Positions 55,424 through 63,885 of a stretch of DNA of 64,000 nt are shown piece by piece. The notes below the pieces were generated by a model. The model saw only the letters and a program-made list of their open reading frames with translations. It did no database searches and was not told the DNA's origin. A program made the translations under genes and the position numbers. Location of the stretch: positions 17,939 through 81,938 of the forward strand of contig NZ_BLTG01000013.1 in NCBI RefSeq assembly GCF_017312405.1, read 5' to 3'. The number at the start of each line of letters is the position of its first letter. The stretch's first letter is position 1. This DNA comes from Mycobacterium sp. PO1 (GTDB taxonomy: Bacteria > Actinomycetota > Actinomycetes > Mycobacteriales > Mycobacteriaceae).

Positions 55424-56935
55424 ATGGCTTGTCGGAGAACGGGGTCTCGTCGGCCGTCGGGTTGGCATCGGTACCTGGCCACGCGCGACACGCGCGACCT
55501 TGGCGACCGTGGAGTGCCGCCGACTGTAGGCACGATCACGATGAGATCGCGTGCTGATCGCTCGCGCTCGACGTTCAGGAAAGCTGCGGTGAAGTTTGCT
55601 TTGGGCGCTGCTGTCCTGCCGCTGCTTCCTGCGCCGACCGCCGCAGCAGCAGCCGCCGCGGCGGTACCTTCGGTGCCGAGCCCCGCGACGGTACTGACCG
55701 TCTTTCCGTGGGAAGGCTCCATGGAGGACGAACTCCAAGGAACGCTGTGCCGAGCACCGAACAACTGTGTCCAGATCCGTCAGTTCCTCTGGGATCCCAA
55801 CGGAATCACGACCATCGAAACTACCATCGACGCAACGCCGGGCACCAAGGTCGTGTTCTCCTACAGCGAGGGTGCCCGATCGGTCGCGGACTGGATGGAG
55901 CAGCACGCGGACGATTCCGACGCTCCGTCGCCGGACGAACTGTCGTTCGTCCTTATCGGCAATCCCACTCGCGCGTACGGCGGCTCAGACAAGAAGGTGA
56001 TGCCGCAAACTCAGTACCAGGTGATCGACGTGTCGCGCCAGTACGACCCGGCCTCCGACTTTCCCGACGATCCGACCAATTTCATTGCCCTACTGAATTC
56101 CTTGGCGGCGTTCACTGTCATTCACACCGACTACGAAGGCGTGGACATGTACGACCCCGCCAATATCGTGTGGAAAGAGGGCAACACCACCTATGTCTTC
56201 GTGCCGACCGAGGAGCTTCCACTGCTAGCGCCTCTGCGGAACTTGGGGCTCACCGGCTTGGCGGACGCACTCAACGGACCGCTCAAAGAAATCGTGGAGC
56301 GGGCCTACGACCGGTCGTATCTGCCGACGGCGCCGGAAGGACCCGCCGATACGTCTGCGTTGTCCTTGACTTCCACCCGGGCCGAACGGATACCGGGGCC
56401 GTCAGAGGCCGATCGCGGTGATTCGACGGCCACTGAGACCACCTCCGCCGCATCCCCGCCGAAATCCTCGGACCCCCCGGTTGCCGCTCCACTACCGATC
56501 TCCGGACCGGGTGAGACCGCCGCGGACGAACCCGGCACTGTTGACCCTGGCACTGTTGACCCTGGCACTGGTGACCTTGGCACTGGTGATCTTGGCACTG
56601 TCGACCTTGGCGCCGACGACCTCGACGACACGGCGGCGACGCCCAACGACGCCACGACCCTTCCCGCAGAGGACGCCAGCCCCGAGTCGGTCCCCGAGGA
56701 CGACATCGACATCGATGACTCCCTGGCGACAGTCGACGCTGCCACGGACTCGACGTCCCTAGCCGCGCAGGAGACCAGCTCCGGATCGTCGACCAGCGAC
56801 GAACGGCTGGATCGGACGAGCGTGAGTGCCAGCGTCACCGGACACAAGGCGACGAACTCGGAAACGGCTGCGGCAAAGGAGAATGACCGAGACGGCGTCT
56901 CGGCCGACCACAACTCCGGCGACGGCGACTCGTAG
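55424..56935 (+). CDS. Exported PE-PPE-domain hydrolase with acidic repeat tail
   Basis: A 503-residue protein with a PE-PPE (alpha/beta-hydrolase) domain at about residues 80-310: nucleophile serine in VFSYSEGARSVADWM, FVLIGNPTRAYGG, and RQYDPASDFPDDPTNFIAL. No PE or PPE N-terminal domain is present; instead there is a signal-like segment VKFALGAAVLPLLPAPTAAA at about residues 60-80. ATG 55424 has a strong GGGGGG site but leaves a basic 39-residue extension; ATG 55541 would start right before the signal peptide. The last 190 residues are Ser/Thr/Asp-rich and include 5-residue repeats. Likely an extracellular esterase or cutinase-like enzyme. Confidence 0.78.
   Translation: MACRRTGSRRPSGWHRYLATRDTRDLGDRGVPPTVGTITMRSRADRSRSTFRKAAVKFALGAAVLPLLPAPTAAAAAAAAVPSVPSPATVLTVFPWEGSMEDELQGTLCRAPNNCVQIRQFLWDPNGITTIETTIDATPGTKVVFSYSEGARSVADWMEQHADDSDAPSPDELSFVLIGNPTRAYGGSDKKVMPQTQYQVIDVSRQYDPASDFPDDPTNFIALLNSLAAFTVIHTDYEGVDMYDPANIVWKEGNTTYVFVPTEELPLLAPLRNLGLTGLADALNGPLKEIVERAYDRSYLPTAPEGPADTSALSLTSTRAERIPGPSEADRGDSTATETTSAASPPKSSDPPVAAPLPISGPGETAADEPGTVDPGTVDPGTGDLGTGDLGTVDLGADDLDDTAATPNDATTLPAEDASPESVPEDDIDIDDSLATVDAATDSTSLAAQETSSGSSTSDERLDRTSVSASVTGHKATNSETAAAKENDRDGVSADHNSGDGDS
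56534..56623 (+). repeat. 15-bp in-frame tandem repeats
   Basis: Six units of the GGCACTGTTGACCCT type, decaying toward the 3' end, encode G-T-V/G-D-P/L steps in the PE-PPE protein tail. The unit is a multiple of three, so copy changes would only lengthen the linker. Confidence 0.85.
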
Positions 56936-56950
56936 TCGTCCGAGTCGGAC

Positions 56951-58522
56951 TCACCCGGCGTCGGCGGCCACGTCGACCGAATACTCCGGCCCTGGATCAC
57001 CACCGCCGGTGAAGTCCCGCACGATCGACCACAGCTGGGGAGCGCCGTTGGCCAAGGGCCAGGTGATGACCCGGACCGCCAGATTCTGCACGCTGTCGGC
57101 GATCGAGGACGGCACGGTGTCGGGGTCCATCAGGTCGTTCTCCGCGAAGGGTGACGCATCAGCGGCGACCATGAACTCGGTGAAGGTGCGCAGCGACCGC
57201 CCCGTACCGCGCAGGGCGTTGACCGCCCCCAGAAACGAACCGCGTTCGCGGACTTCGGAACTGAAACGCAGCGGGGATACACCGAGGTGCTCGGCCACCA
57301 GATCGTCACGCACACCCACGATGTGGTCGCGGATGTCGTCGCCGCCCTCGGCCGGCGCCTCGATCACGACATCGCATTCGCTGTCGAAACCCAGCGAACG
57401 ATTGTTCAGATTCGACGAGCCGATGCGCAGCAACCGGTCGTCGACGACCAGAACCTTCGAGTGCACATACACCGATTCGCCACCTTTGACCACCGGCCAG
57501 TACACGCCCAGCCGCTGATGCATGTCGGCGTCCCACAGCAGCCGCAGCATGCGCTCCCGGGCACTGTCCATCGACTCCTGCTCGAGCCGGCTCTCCGAGC
57601 TTCGGGGCAGCACGATCACCACCTCGGGGCCGTCGGGTTCGCGCAGCCGCTCGGCGAGCGCCTCGGCGAGACTGCGCGCGGCGAGATACTGGTTCTCCAG
57701 ATAGATCACCTGACGCGCGGCGGCGATGGCCGCCAGGTTCAGTGCTTCCACCTCGCGCACCTCGGGCCGGCCCGGCAGGGCGGGCATGGTGCGGGCCACG
57801 CCCACCTCCACGTCGCGCAGGGCCGGCGTCAACTGGTTCGGCCACATCGACCCCGCACCCGCGAGCGCGGGCAGCGACTTGCCGGTCGCGGCCTGCCACC
57901 GCTGCCGCGCCTGTTCGGCGAGCACACGGGCCGCGGCGCCGTCGACAGCGGTGGCCACCTCGTGACGTGGCCCGTAGGGCTCGCCCGATGTCGTGCGGCG
58001 TCGATCGCCGGGGGCATGGTCGCGGGTGTCCCATCGGCCGACGGTGAGGTCGATGCCCCCGCAGAACGCGACATCGTCGTCGACGACGACGATCTTCTGG
58101 TGGTGCACCGCCCCGGTGGGGCGGGCGCCGTCCATCGCGAAATGGATGCGCCGCGAGGTCACCTGGTTGAGCAGCGCCACCGGGGTCACGCCGAACCAGA
58201 ACCCGTCCAACGCCGGCAGCAGCCGCAGGTTGGACTTCAGCAGATACACGTGCAGGCCGGGCTCGCGGAACAGCAACCAGTGCAGGAACGGGCCGAGCGT
58301 GTTCGGGCCCAGCTGCGTCGGATGCCCGGGTTCGAAGGTGGTCCGATAGTCCAGGTCCCAGCCGATCAACATGATCCGACGCTTGGCGCGCAGCATGGCC
58401 GCCTTCACATGCGCGAGGTAGTCGGCTCCGTCGACGATCGTCGCGAACCGGTCGGCGCGCGCGGTCTGCCAGCACGTGTGTCCCGGCACGACCAGCGCAG
58501 CCTCACTCGTGGCGTTCGCCAT
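56951..58522 (-). CDS. Phospholipase D-like protein with two HKD motifs
   Basis: A 523-residue PLD-superfamily protein. HKD motif 1 is HHQKIVVVDDDVAFCGGIDL (about residue 150) and motif 2 is HSKVLVVDDRLLRIGSSNLN (about 385). Both have the His-Lys-Asp triad. There is no signal peptide or membrane helix, so it is probably cytosolic or membrane-associated, acting as phospholipase D or cardiolipin synthase-like enzyme. ATG 58522 has GGGAGG upstream. It is convergent with the PE-PPE gene, only 15 bp apart. Confidence 0.87.
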   Translation of the reverse strand: MANATSEAALVVPGHTCWQTARADRFATIVDGADYLAHVKAAMLRAKRRIMLIGWDLDYRTTFEPGHPTQLGPNTLGPFLHWLLFREPGLHVYLLKSNLRLLPALDGFWFGVTPVALLNQVTSRRIHFAMDGARPTGAVHHQKIVVVDDDVAFCGGIDLTVGRWDTRDHAPGDRRRTTSGEPYGPRHEVATAVDGAAARVLAEQARQRWQAATGKSLPALAGAGSMWPNQLTPALRDVEVGVARTMPALPGRPEVREVEALNLAAIAAARQVIYLENQYLAARSLAEALAERLREPDGPEVVIVLPRSSESRLEQESMDSARERMLRLLWDADMHQRLGVYWPVVKGGESVYVHSKVLVVDDRLLRIGSSNLNNRSLGFDSECDVVIEAPAEGGDDIRDHIVGVRDDLVAEHLGVSPLRFSSEVRERGSFLGAVNALRGTGRSLRTFTEFMVAADASPFAENDLMDPDTVPSSIADSVQNLAVRVITWPLANGAPQLWSIVRDFTGGGDPGPEYSVDVAADAG

Positions 58523-58660
58523 CACTGCACCTCCCGTCAGGCAACTCCATGATCGCGTCGACACGGCGACGGATTCAATCGTGCTCTGTGAGGGACGGTC
58601 GTGGCACCCGAAACCGCACACCTCGGATCTGTGTTCTCACTCACGATCCGGGCGCCGGGC

Positions 58661-59092
58661 TCAGACCGTGCAGTCGACTCCGGCGACGTCGTGGGCGATG
58701 ACACAGGCCGACGGGTTCGACAGCTTCCACTGCCCGTCCTGGTCGACCCAGTAGATGTTGTGGGTCTTGGTGCCGAAGATCGGGATGCTGACCGCCAGCT
58801 GCGCGTCCACCCGGTCGCCGTTGAGCACCGGATTCTGCACCTCCCACGACACCATCCCGCCGTAGGTGTTCAACCGGTTGGCGATGTTGTCCGCGGTCGG
58901 TACCGCCGCCTGCCCACCGGCCAGCTTGGCCGCCCGGGCGTCGGACGGCGCCCCGGTGTCGAGGACCTGCCGCAGGTCGGCGGTCAACTCACCGGCATTC
59001 GGGGCCGCCGGCTGCGCCCAGGCAGCGCCCACGCCGCCGAGGACACCGACCGCCATCACCGACATTGCCGCTCCAGCCATCGCCGCGCGCAT
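58661..59092 (-). CDS. Exported low-molecular-weight antigen MTB12-like protein
   Basis: A 143-residue protein with a signal peptide (MRAAMAGAAMSVMAVGVLGG, cleavage after AAWA at about residue 26). The mature part has PNAGELTADLRQVLDTGAP, NRLNTYGGMVSWEVQNPVLNG and two C-terminal cysteines (PSACVIAHDVAGVDCTV). This layout resembles the NTF2-like low-molecular-weight antigens (MTB12/CFP2 group) of mycobacteria; the match is from memory. Function is unknown. AGGAG lies six bases before ATG 59092. It is downstream of desA3 on the same strand, 68 bp apart. Confidence 0.7.
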   Translation of the reverse strand: MRAAMAGAAMSVMAVGVLGGVGAAWAQPAAPNAGELTADLRQVLDTGAPSDARAAKLAGGQAAVPTADNIANRLNTYGGMVSWEVQNPVLNGDRVDAQLAVSIPIFGTKTHNIYWVDQDGQWKLSNPSACVIAHDVAGVDCTV

Positions 59093-59160
59093 GAACAACT
59101 CCTCACCGTTGGGCCCGACCCACGGCACACCACACCACGGGCCGGGCCCCTCCACAAGGT

Positions 59161-60327
59161 CTACGTCCAGGGCAGCGCCAGCCTGACGATCTTGCGGACC
59201 ACGGTGGCGAACTGCCGCGGCAACGGCCCGGTGTTGTACGGGATGCCGTAGCGGCCGCAGATCTCGCGCACACTCTCGGAGATCTCGGCGTGCCGGTGCG
59301 CGGGGATGTCGGGGAACAGGTGGTGTTCGATCTGGAACGACAGGTTGCCGCTCAGGATGTGGAACAGCTTGCCCCCGGTCAGGTTCGCCGAGCCGAGGAT
59401 CTGACGGAAGTACCACTGGCCGCGGGATTCGGCCTTCGTCTCCTCGATCGTGAACTCCTGCACATCCTCGGGGAAGTGTCCGCAGAAGATGATCATGTAG
59501 GACCACACGTTGCGGATCAGGTTCGCCGTCAGGTTGCCGGTGAACACCCACGGCGCGAACGGCCCGGCCAGCAGCGGGAACGCCACGTAGTCCTTGAGCG
59601 TCTGGCGCTTGGTCTTGGCCCAGATGCCCTCGAGGATCTCACGCTTGTCCTTGATGGAGATCTCACCGGAGGCGATCTTCTCGCTCTCCATCTCGTGCAG
59701 CGCCACGCCGTACTGGAACAGCACCATGAGCAGGAACGCGTAGACCGGGTTGCCGAGGTAGTACGGCTTCCACTTCTGGTCGGAACTCATCCGCAGGATG
59801 CCGTAGCCCACGTCGCGGTCCAGTCCGACGATGTTGGTGTAGGTGTGGTGCATGTAGTTGTGCGAGTGCCGCCACTGGTCGGCCGGGCAAGCGGTGTCCC
59901 ATTCGAATCCGCGGCTGGACAGTGCCGGGTCACCCATCCAGTCGTACTGGCCGTGCATGACGTTGTGGCCGATCTCCATGTTGTCGATGATCTTGCTCAG
60001 CCCCAGCATCGCGGTGCCGGCCAGCCAGAACGGCGGGAAGATCCCGCCGAACAGCAGCGCGCGACCGCCGACCTCGAGGGTGCGCTGCGCCTTGATCATC
60101 CGCCGGATGTAGGTGGCGTCGCGCTCACCCAGGTCGGCGATGACGCGTTCTTTGAGTTCGTCGAGCTCGCGGCCGAACGCCTCGGCCTGCTCGGGGGTCA
60201 GCGTGACGGTCTTTCCCGCGACGGTCTTGGAGATCGTCTGGGCCGGACCGGGCTGAGTCGTGTGGGTCTCGACGGTGGCGGTCTCGTCGGTGGGGGTCTC
60301 GTCAGTGGTGGTCAAGGTGTCAGTCAT
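59161..60327 (-). CDS. desA3: Acyl-CoA delta-9 desaturase, DesA3 type
   Basis: A 388-residue integral-membrane desaturase. All three histidine boxes of the di-iron site are present: HNVMHGQYDWM (about residue 120), HNYMHHTYTN (about 160) and QIEHHLFPDIP (about 335), with hydrophobic pairs around them. It makes oleoyl-CoA from stearoyl-CoA using the reductase encoded just upstream. ATG 60327 was chosen over 60330 because AAGGAG is then at normal spacing. The Thr/Glu-rich N-terminus may be a degradation signal, as described for DesA3. Confidence 0.92.
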   Translation of the reverse strand: MTDTLTTTDETPTDETATVETHTTQPGPAQTISKTVAGKTVTLTPEQAEAFGRELDELKERVIADLGERDATYIRRMIKAQRTLEVGGRALLFGGIFPPFWLAGTAMLGLSKIIDNMEIGHNVMHGQYDWMGDPALSSRGFEWDTACPADQWRHSHNYMHHTYTNIVGLDRDVGYGILRMSSDQKWKPYYLGNPVYAFLLMVLFQYGVALHEMESEKIASGEISIKDKREILEGIWAKTKRQTLKDYVAFPLLAGPFAPWVFTGNLTANLIRNVWSYMIIFCGHFPEDVQEFTIEETKAESRGQWYFRQILGSANLTGGKLFHILSGNLSFQIEHHLFPDIPAHRHAEISESVREICGRYGIPYNTGPLPRQFATVVRKIVRLALPWT

Positions 60328-60344
60328 CATGTCTCCTTGGGCTT

Positions 60345-60390
60345 TTACAGAGCGATGTCTTACAGGGCGATGTCTTTACAAGGCGATGTC
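60345..60390 (-). repeat. Three tandem 15-bp repeats at the reductase 3' end
   Basis: Plus-strand units TTACAGAGCGATGTC (60345), TTACAGGGCGATGTC (60360) and TTACAAGGCGATGTC (60376), with one extra T at 60375. The last is the real gene end (Asp-Ile-Ala-Leu-stop); the other two are untranslated copies, each with its own TAA. Confidence 0.92.
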
Positions 60391-61452
60391 GACGTCGCCG
60401 ACGGGTGCGGACACACAGATCTGCACGTCCTCCTCGTCGGTGGAGGACACCGCGCCGGTGATCACGTTGCGCACGGCGCCGCTGTTCTTGCGGCGGGTGC
60501 AGGAAAAGCAGATGCCCATGCGGCAGCCGCTTTCCGGGGTCAGGCCGGCGGCCTCGGCCTGACCGAGCAGTGGAGTGCCGTCGTCGTCGATCTCGATCTC
60601 GCTGTCGCTGAACCGGATCCGGCCACCGGAGGCCTGCTGCGGGGTGAGTACCGGCGGCACGAAGCTCTCCGACTGCGCATCGGGGAACTGCTCCCGCACC
60701 GCGTCGACGAGGGCGGGCGGCCCACACACGTAGACGTGTTCGGGCTGGATGTCCGCGGCGGCGACGTGGTCGGAACCGAAGCGCCCGAGCAGGTCCGAGG
60801 CCGCGGGCTCGCGCGTGTAGCCGTGCAGCACGGTCACGTTGGGCATCTCGGCCGCGGTCAGGGCGAGTTCGTCGCGGTAGCACGCCTCCTCCGCCGAGCG
60901 GGCGTAGTGCAGGAACACCACGCGACCGCGGTGACGGCGCGCACGCAGGGTGCGGAGCATCGACATCACCGGCGTGATGCCGGTGCCGCCGGAGACCAAC
61001 AGCACGGGTTCGGTCAGGGCCTCGGGAAGGGTGAACTCGCCACCCACCGAGTCCAGACCGACAACCAGGCCGCGACAGGCATGCTCGACCAGGTAGGGCG
61101 AGACCACGCCGCCGTCGTGCCGTCCGATCGTCAGCTCCAGGTAGCGGTCGCCCTCGGCGCTGGCGATCGAATACGGCCGGGTCCGTCGCCGGCCGTCGAC
61201 CTCGACGGTGACGTTGACGTGCTGGCCGGCCCGGAACCCGGGCATGCCCGCCCGGAAGGCGCGGTTGGGGTCCAGCGTCAGCGTGACGCTGCGCGGCGTG
61301 TTGCGCCGCACCCCGACGACCCGGGCACGGCCCTCGCCCCGTGTCCATGTCGGGTCGACCAACTCGGTGTAGCGGTCCACTCCGTGCGGACCGGTGAGCA
61401 GGTCCAGCAGCGAGGAGCGCCGCACCCGCTTGGTCAGGGTTTGAGTAAACAT
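60376..61452 (-). CDS. Ferredoxin reductase partner of DesA3 (Rv3230c-like)
   Basis: A 358-residue oxidoreductase with, in order, an FAD domain (RTRPYSIASAEGD, about residue 90), an NAD(P) domain (LLVSGGTGITPVMSML) and a C-terminal plant-type [2Fe-2S] domain (ESGCRMGICFSCTRRKNSG, last cysteine in VQICVS). It passes electrons from NADPH to the desaturase. ATG 61452 sits at the centre of a palindrome that is probably the operator of the divergent TetR protein. No Shine-Dalgarno is seen. The gene is followed by three tandem copies of its own end and then desA3. Confidence 0.9.
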   Translation of the reverse strand: MFTQTLTKRVRRSSLLDLLTGPHGVDRYTELVDPTWTRGEGRARVVGVRRNTPRSVTLTLDPNRAFRAGMPGFRAGQHVNVTVEVDGRRRTRPYSIASAEGDRYLELTIGRHDGGVVSPYLVEHACRGLVVGLDSVGGEFTLPEALTEPVLLVSGGTGITPVMSMLRTLRARRHRGRVVFLHYARSAEEACYRDELALTAAEMPNVTVLHGYTREPAASDLLGRFGSDHVAAADIQPEHVYVCGPPALVDAVREQFPDAQSESFVPPVLTPQQASGGRIRFSDSEIEIDDDGTPLLGQAEAAGLTPESGCRMGICFSCTRRKNSGAVRNVITGAVSSTDEEDVQICVSAPVGDVDIAL

Positions 61453-61461
61453 ATGTTCACT
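61444..61461. promoter_or_regulatory. Candidate FabR-like operator
   Basis: AGTAAACATATGTTCACT, an 18-bp palindrome with one mismatched pair, covers the start codon of the reductase. The half-site AGTGAACA recurs at 61521-61528 over the start codon of the divergent regulator gene. Binding by that regulator would silence both. Inferred from recurrence and position. Confidence 0.6.
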
Positions 61462-61504
61462 GTCGGCCACATAGACTAGGGCGGTCAAGAGAAAGGAGCA
61501 GGTT

Positions 61505-61525
61505 GTGGTAGGTTTCACACAGTGA
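61505..61525 (+). CDS. Six-codon leader ORF coupled to the TetR gene
   Basis: GTG 61505 encodes MVGFTQ and stops at TGA 61523-61525. It is preceded by AAAGGAG (61492-61498) at ideal spacing, whereas the TetR start itself has no ribosome site. The leader stop overlaps the TetR GTG (61522) by four bases, so the regulator may be translated only by termination-reinitiation. Confidence 0.5.
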   Translation: MVGFTQ

Positions 61526-62211
61526 ACAGTCGTACGCCCGAGTCACGATCTCGGTCGTCGTCACGGCGGCACGACAGAAGCCGCGACCGGGCACACGACC
61601 AACTCAGCCGTGAAGAACGCAAAGAGGCCACCCGCCGGGCGATCGTCTCAGCGGCACTGCACCTGCTCGCCGAACACAGCTTCAGCGGCCTGAGCCTGCG
61701 CGAGGTGACCCGCGAGGCGGGCATCTCCCCGGCCGCGTTCTACCGTCACTTCGAGTCGATGGAAGCCCTCGGCCTGGTGCTGATCGACGAGTCCTTCCGC
61801 AGCCTGCGGGACATGCTGCGCGGCGCCCGCGCGGGCAAACTGGACCCGACCCGCGTCATCGAGTCCTCGGTCGACATCCTCATCGACGGCGTACAGCAAC
61901 GCCGCGAACACTGGCGGTTCATCGGCCGGGAACGCTCCAGCGGCGTGACGGTACTGCGCTACGCCATTCGCACCGAGATCCGCCTGATCACCTCCGAGTT
62001 GGCCATCGACCTCGCGCGCTTCCCCGGCCTGCAGTCCTGGAGCAGCGAAGACCTCAACATCCTGGCCAGCGTGTTCGTCAACGCCATGATCGTCATCGCC
62101 GAGTCCCTCGAGGAAACCACCGACCCCGCGGCGATCGCCGAGATCAAGCGCGTCGCGGTCAAACAGCTGCGGATGATCACGATCGGCGTGGCGGGGTGGC
62201 GCAGCAGTTAA
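61522..62211 (+). CDS. TetR-family regulator resembling FabR
   Basis: A 229-residue regulator with an arginine/serine-rich N-terminus, then a helix-turn-helix FSGLSLREVTREAGISPAAFYRHFESM and a ligand domain starting ALGLVLIDESFRSLRDMLR. From memory this is close to E. coli FabR (LSLREVAREAGI..SFYRHF), a repressor of unsaturated fatty-acid synthesis. It is divergent from the DesA3 operon and the palindrome between them fits, so it likely senses acyl chains to control desaturation. Start GTG 61522 is coupled to a leader ORF. echA follows after one base. Confidence 0.85.
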   Translation: MNSRTPESRSRSSSRRHDRSRDRAHDQLSREERKEATRRAIVSAALHLLAEHSFSGLSLREVTREAGISPAAFYRHFESMEALGLVLIDESFRSLRDMLRGARAGKLDPTRVIESSVDILIDGVQQRREHWRFIGRERSSGVTVLRYAIRTEIRLITSELAIDLARFPGLQSWSSEDLNILASVFVNAMIVIAESLEETTDPAAIAEIKRVAVKQLRMITIGVAGWRSS

Positions 62212-62212
62212 C

Positions 62213-62998
62213 GTGACGGCCATGCCGCCCGTCCTGCAGACCAGCCATCCCCGACCCGAGATCACCGTCCTGACCCTCAACCGGCCCGAGAAGCTCAACG
62301 CGCTGTCCTACCAGCTGGTCGAACAGCTGCACGAGGCACTCGACGCCCTGGCCTCGGACAACACCTGCCGCGTGGTCGTGCTGACCGGCGCAGGCCGGGG
62401 CTTCTGTTCCGGTCTGGACCTGAGCGCTCCCAACCCCGTCGAGGCCGGCGGCGGCACCGAGTTCCCCCGCTCGGGGATGCGCTGGCAGGAACGCATCGCC
62501 GACCTCACCGCCAAGATCCACCGGTTGCGCCAGCCGGTGATCGCCGCCGTCAACGGCGTCGCCTACGGGGGTGGACTCGGCATCGCGCTGGCCTGCGACC
62601 TGCGGGTAGCGGGCCCGGCGGCCCGATTCTGCACCCAGTTCATCAAACTCGGCCTCGGCGGCTGCGACATCGGCGTCAGCTACACGCTGCCGCGGCTGAT
62701 CGGCGCCGGGCCGGCCTTCGATCTGATCCTGACCGCCCGGGCCGTCGACGCCGACGAGGCGCTACGGCTGGGTCTGGTGTCGCGCCTCGTCGAATCTCCG
62801 CTCGACGAGGCCCTGGCCGTCGCCGAGACACTCTGCGGATACGGCAAATTCGGTGTCGAATCGACCAAGCAGGTGATGTGGGCGAACCTGGAGTCCTCCA
62901 GCCTGGAGGCGGCACTGCATCTGGAGAACCGCAGCCAGATCCTCGCCTCGACCAGTGGCGAGATGCGTGACGCCGCGTCGAAGGTGCTCAAGCGCTGA
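62213..62998 (+). CDS. Crotonase-family protein lacking hydratase glutamates
   Basis: A 261-residue enoyl-CoA hydratase/isomerase-fold protein. Oxyanion-hole segments GRGFCSGLDLS and VNGVAYGGGLGIALACD are present. The two catalytic glutamates of true hydratases are replaced: the GGGCE position reads GGGLG and the QPE position reads TQF. It may be an isomerase, thioesterase-like or otherwise modified member. It starts one base after the FabR-like gene, so the two are co-transcribed. GTG 62213 and ATG 62222 are both possible starts. Confidence 0.8.
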   Translation: MTAMPPVLQTSHPRPEITVLTLNRPEKLNALSYQLVEQLHEALDALASDNTCRVVVLTGAGRGFCSGLDLSAPNPVEAGGGTEFPRSGMRWQERIADLTAKIHRLRQPVIAAVNGVAYGGGLGIALACDLRVAGPAARFCTQFIKLGLGGCDIGVSYTLPRLIGAGPAFDLILTARAVDADEALRLGLVSRLVESPLDEALAVAETLCGYGKFGVESTKQVMWANLESSSLEAALHLENRSQILASTSGEMRDAASKVLKR

Positions 62999-63019
62999 GG
63001 TGTGTGCCCCACAGCGCCT

Positions 63020-63080
63020 CGCGAGAGTGCACACCCGGTAGTGCCGCGCGCTCGGCAGCTACCGTGTGTGCACGCTCGCG
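63020..63080. terminator. 22-bp-arm hairpin between convergent genes
   Basis: Arms 63020-63041 (starting CGCGAGAGTGCACAC) and 63059-63080 (ending GTGTGCACGCTCGCG) pair with two mismatches around a 17-base loop. It separates the crotonase and SDR genes and shares the GCGAG...GTGCAC theme with elements at 35494 and 45531. Confidence 0.8.
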
Positions 63081-63114
63081 GCAACGGTGGGGCGGAGCAC
63101 CGGCGCCGCCAGCG

Positions 63115-63885
63115 CTAGCGCGGGGTGCCGCCGCCGTCGACCATGATGACCTGACCGGTCATGTAACTCCCGGCGTCGGAGGTCAACAGCAGTGCGGCGC
63201 CGACCATTTCGTCGGCCGAGGCCAGCCGCCGCATCAACGTCCCGGAGACCATCCCGTCGATGACCTCCTGCGGGTTCTTGCGCATCATGTCGGTGTCCAC
63301 CGGCCCCGGCGCCAACGCGTTGACCCGGATCCCGTCACCGGCGAACTCGGCGGCCATCGAGCGGGTGAACGACATCAGCGCCGACTTCATCGACGCGTAG
63401 ATCGACAGCGCCGGCGCGAAGATGAACCCGCCGATCGACACCATGTTCAGCACCGCGGCGTGCGCGCTGTCCCTCAGGTGCGGGAGCGCTTCCTGCACAA
63501 GCATGACCGGACCGCGCAGATTCACGTCGAACGACTTGGTCAGCGCGTCCACCGTGATCTGTCCCAGCGGCTGCGCCAACGGATTGGCGGCGTTGTTGAC
63601 CAGCACATCGAGACCACCGAACTCGGCGACGGTGCGCTCGACCAGCGCGGCCAGATCGTCGACCTCACCGAGATGGGTCGGCACGCCGATCGCCGCGCCA
63701 CCCATCCCGCGCAGGTGCGCCGCGGCCTGTTCGCACGCGTCCGGCTTGCGGCTGGCCACGACGACCTGCGCTCCGGCGAGCACATATCCCTCAGCCAGCG
63801 CCAGTCCGATCCCGCGGGTACCGCCGGTCACGACGACGGTCCGACCGGCCATGTCGAACAACCGGTCGAACGACGAGCGGTCCAC
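63115..63885 (-). CDS. Short-chain dehydrogenase/reductase
   Basis: A 256-residue classical SDR: TGGTRGIGLALAEG, VVASRKPD after strand 2 (NADP-type arginine), NNAANPLAQ, catalytic Y-x3-K in IYASMKSALMSF (about residue 160) and PGPVDTDMM. GTG 63885 shares its G with the stop of the upstream gene (TAGTG), which supports that start. ATG 63852 is in frame but would remove the beginning of strand 1 context. The substrate is unknown; 3-oxoacyl or polyol reductases of this type are common. Confidence 0.85.
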   Translation of the reverse strand: MDRSSFDRLFDMAGRTVVVTGGTRGIGLALAEGYVLAGAQVVVASRKPDACEQAAAHLRGMGGAAIGVPTHLGEVDDLAALVERTVAEFGGLDVLVNNAANPLAQPLGQITVDALTKSFDVNLRGPVMLVQEALPHLRDSAHAAVLNMVSIGGFIFAPALSIYASMKSALMSFTRSMAAEFAGDGIRVNALAPGPVDTDMMRKNPQEVIDGMVSGTLMRRLASADEMVGAALLLTSDAGSYMTGQVIMVDGGGTPR

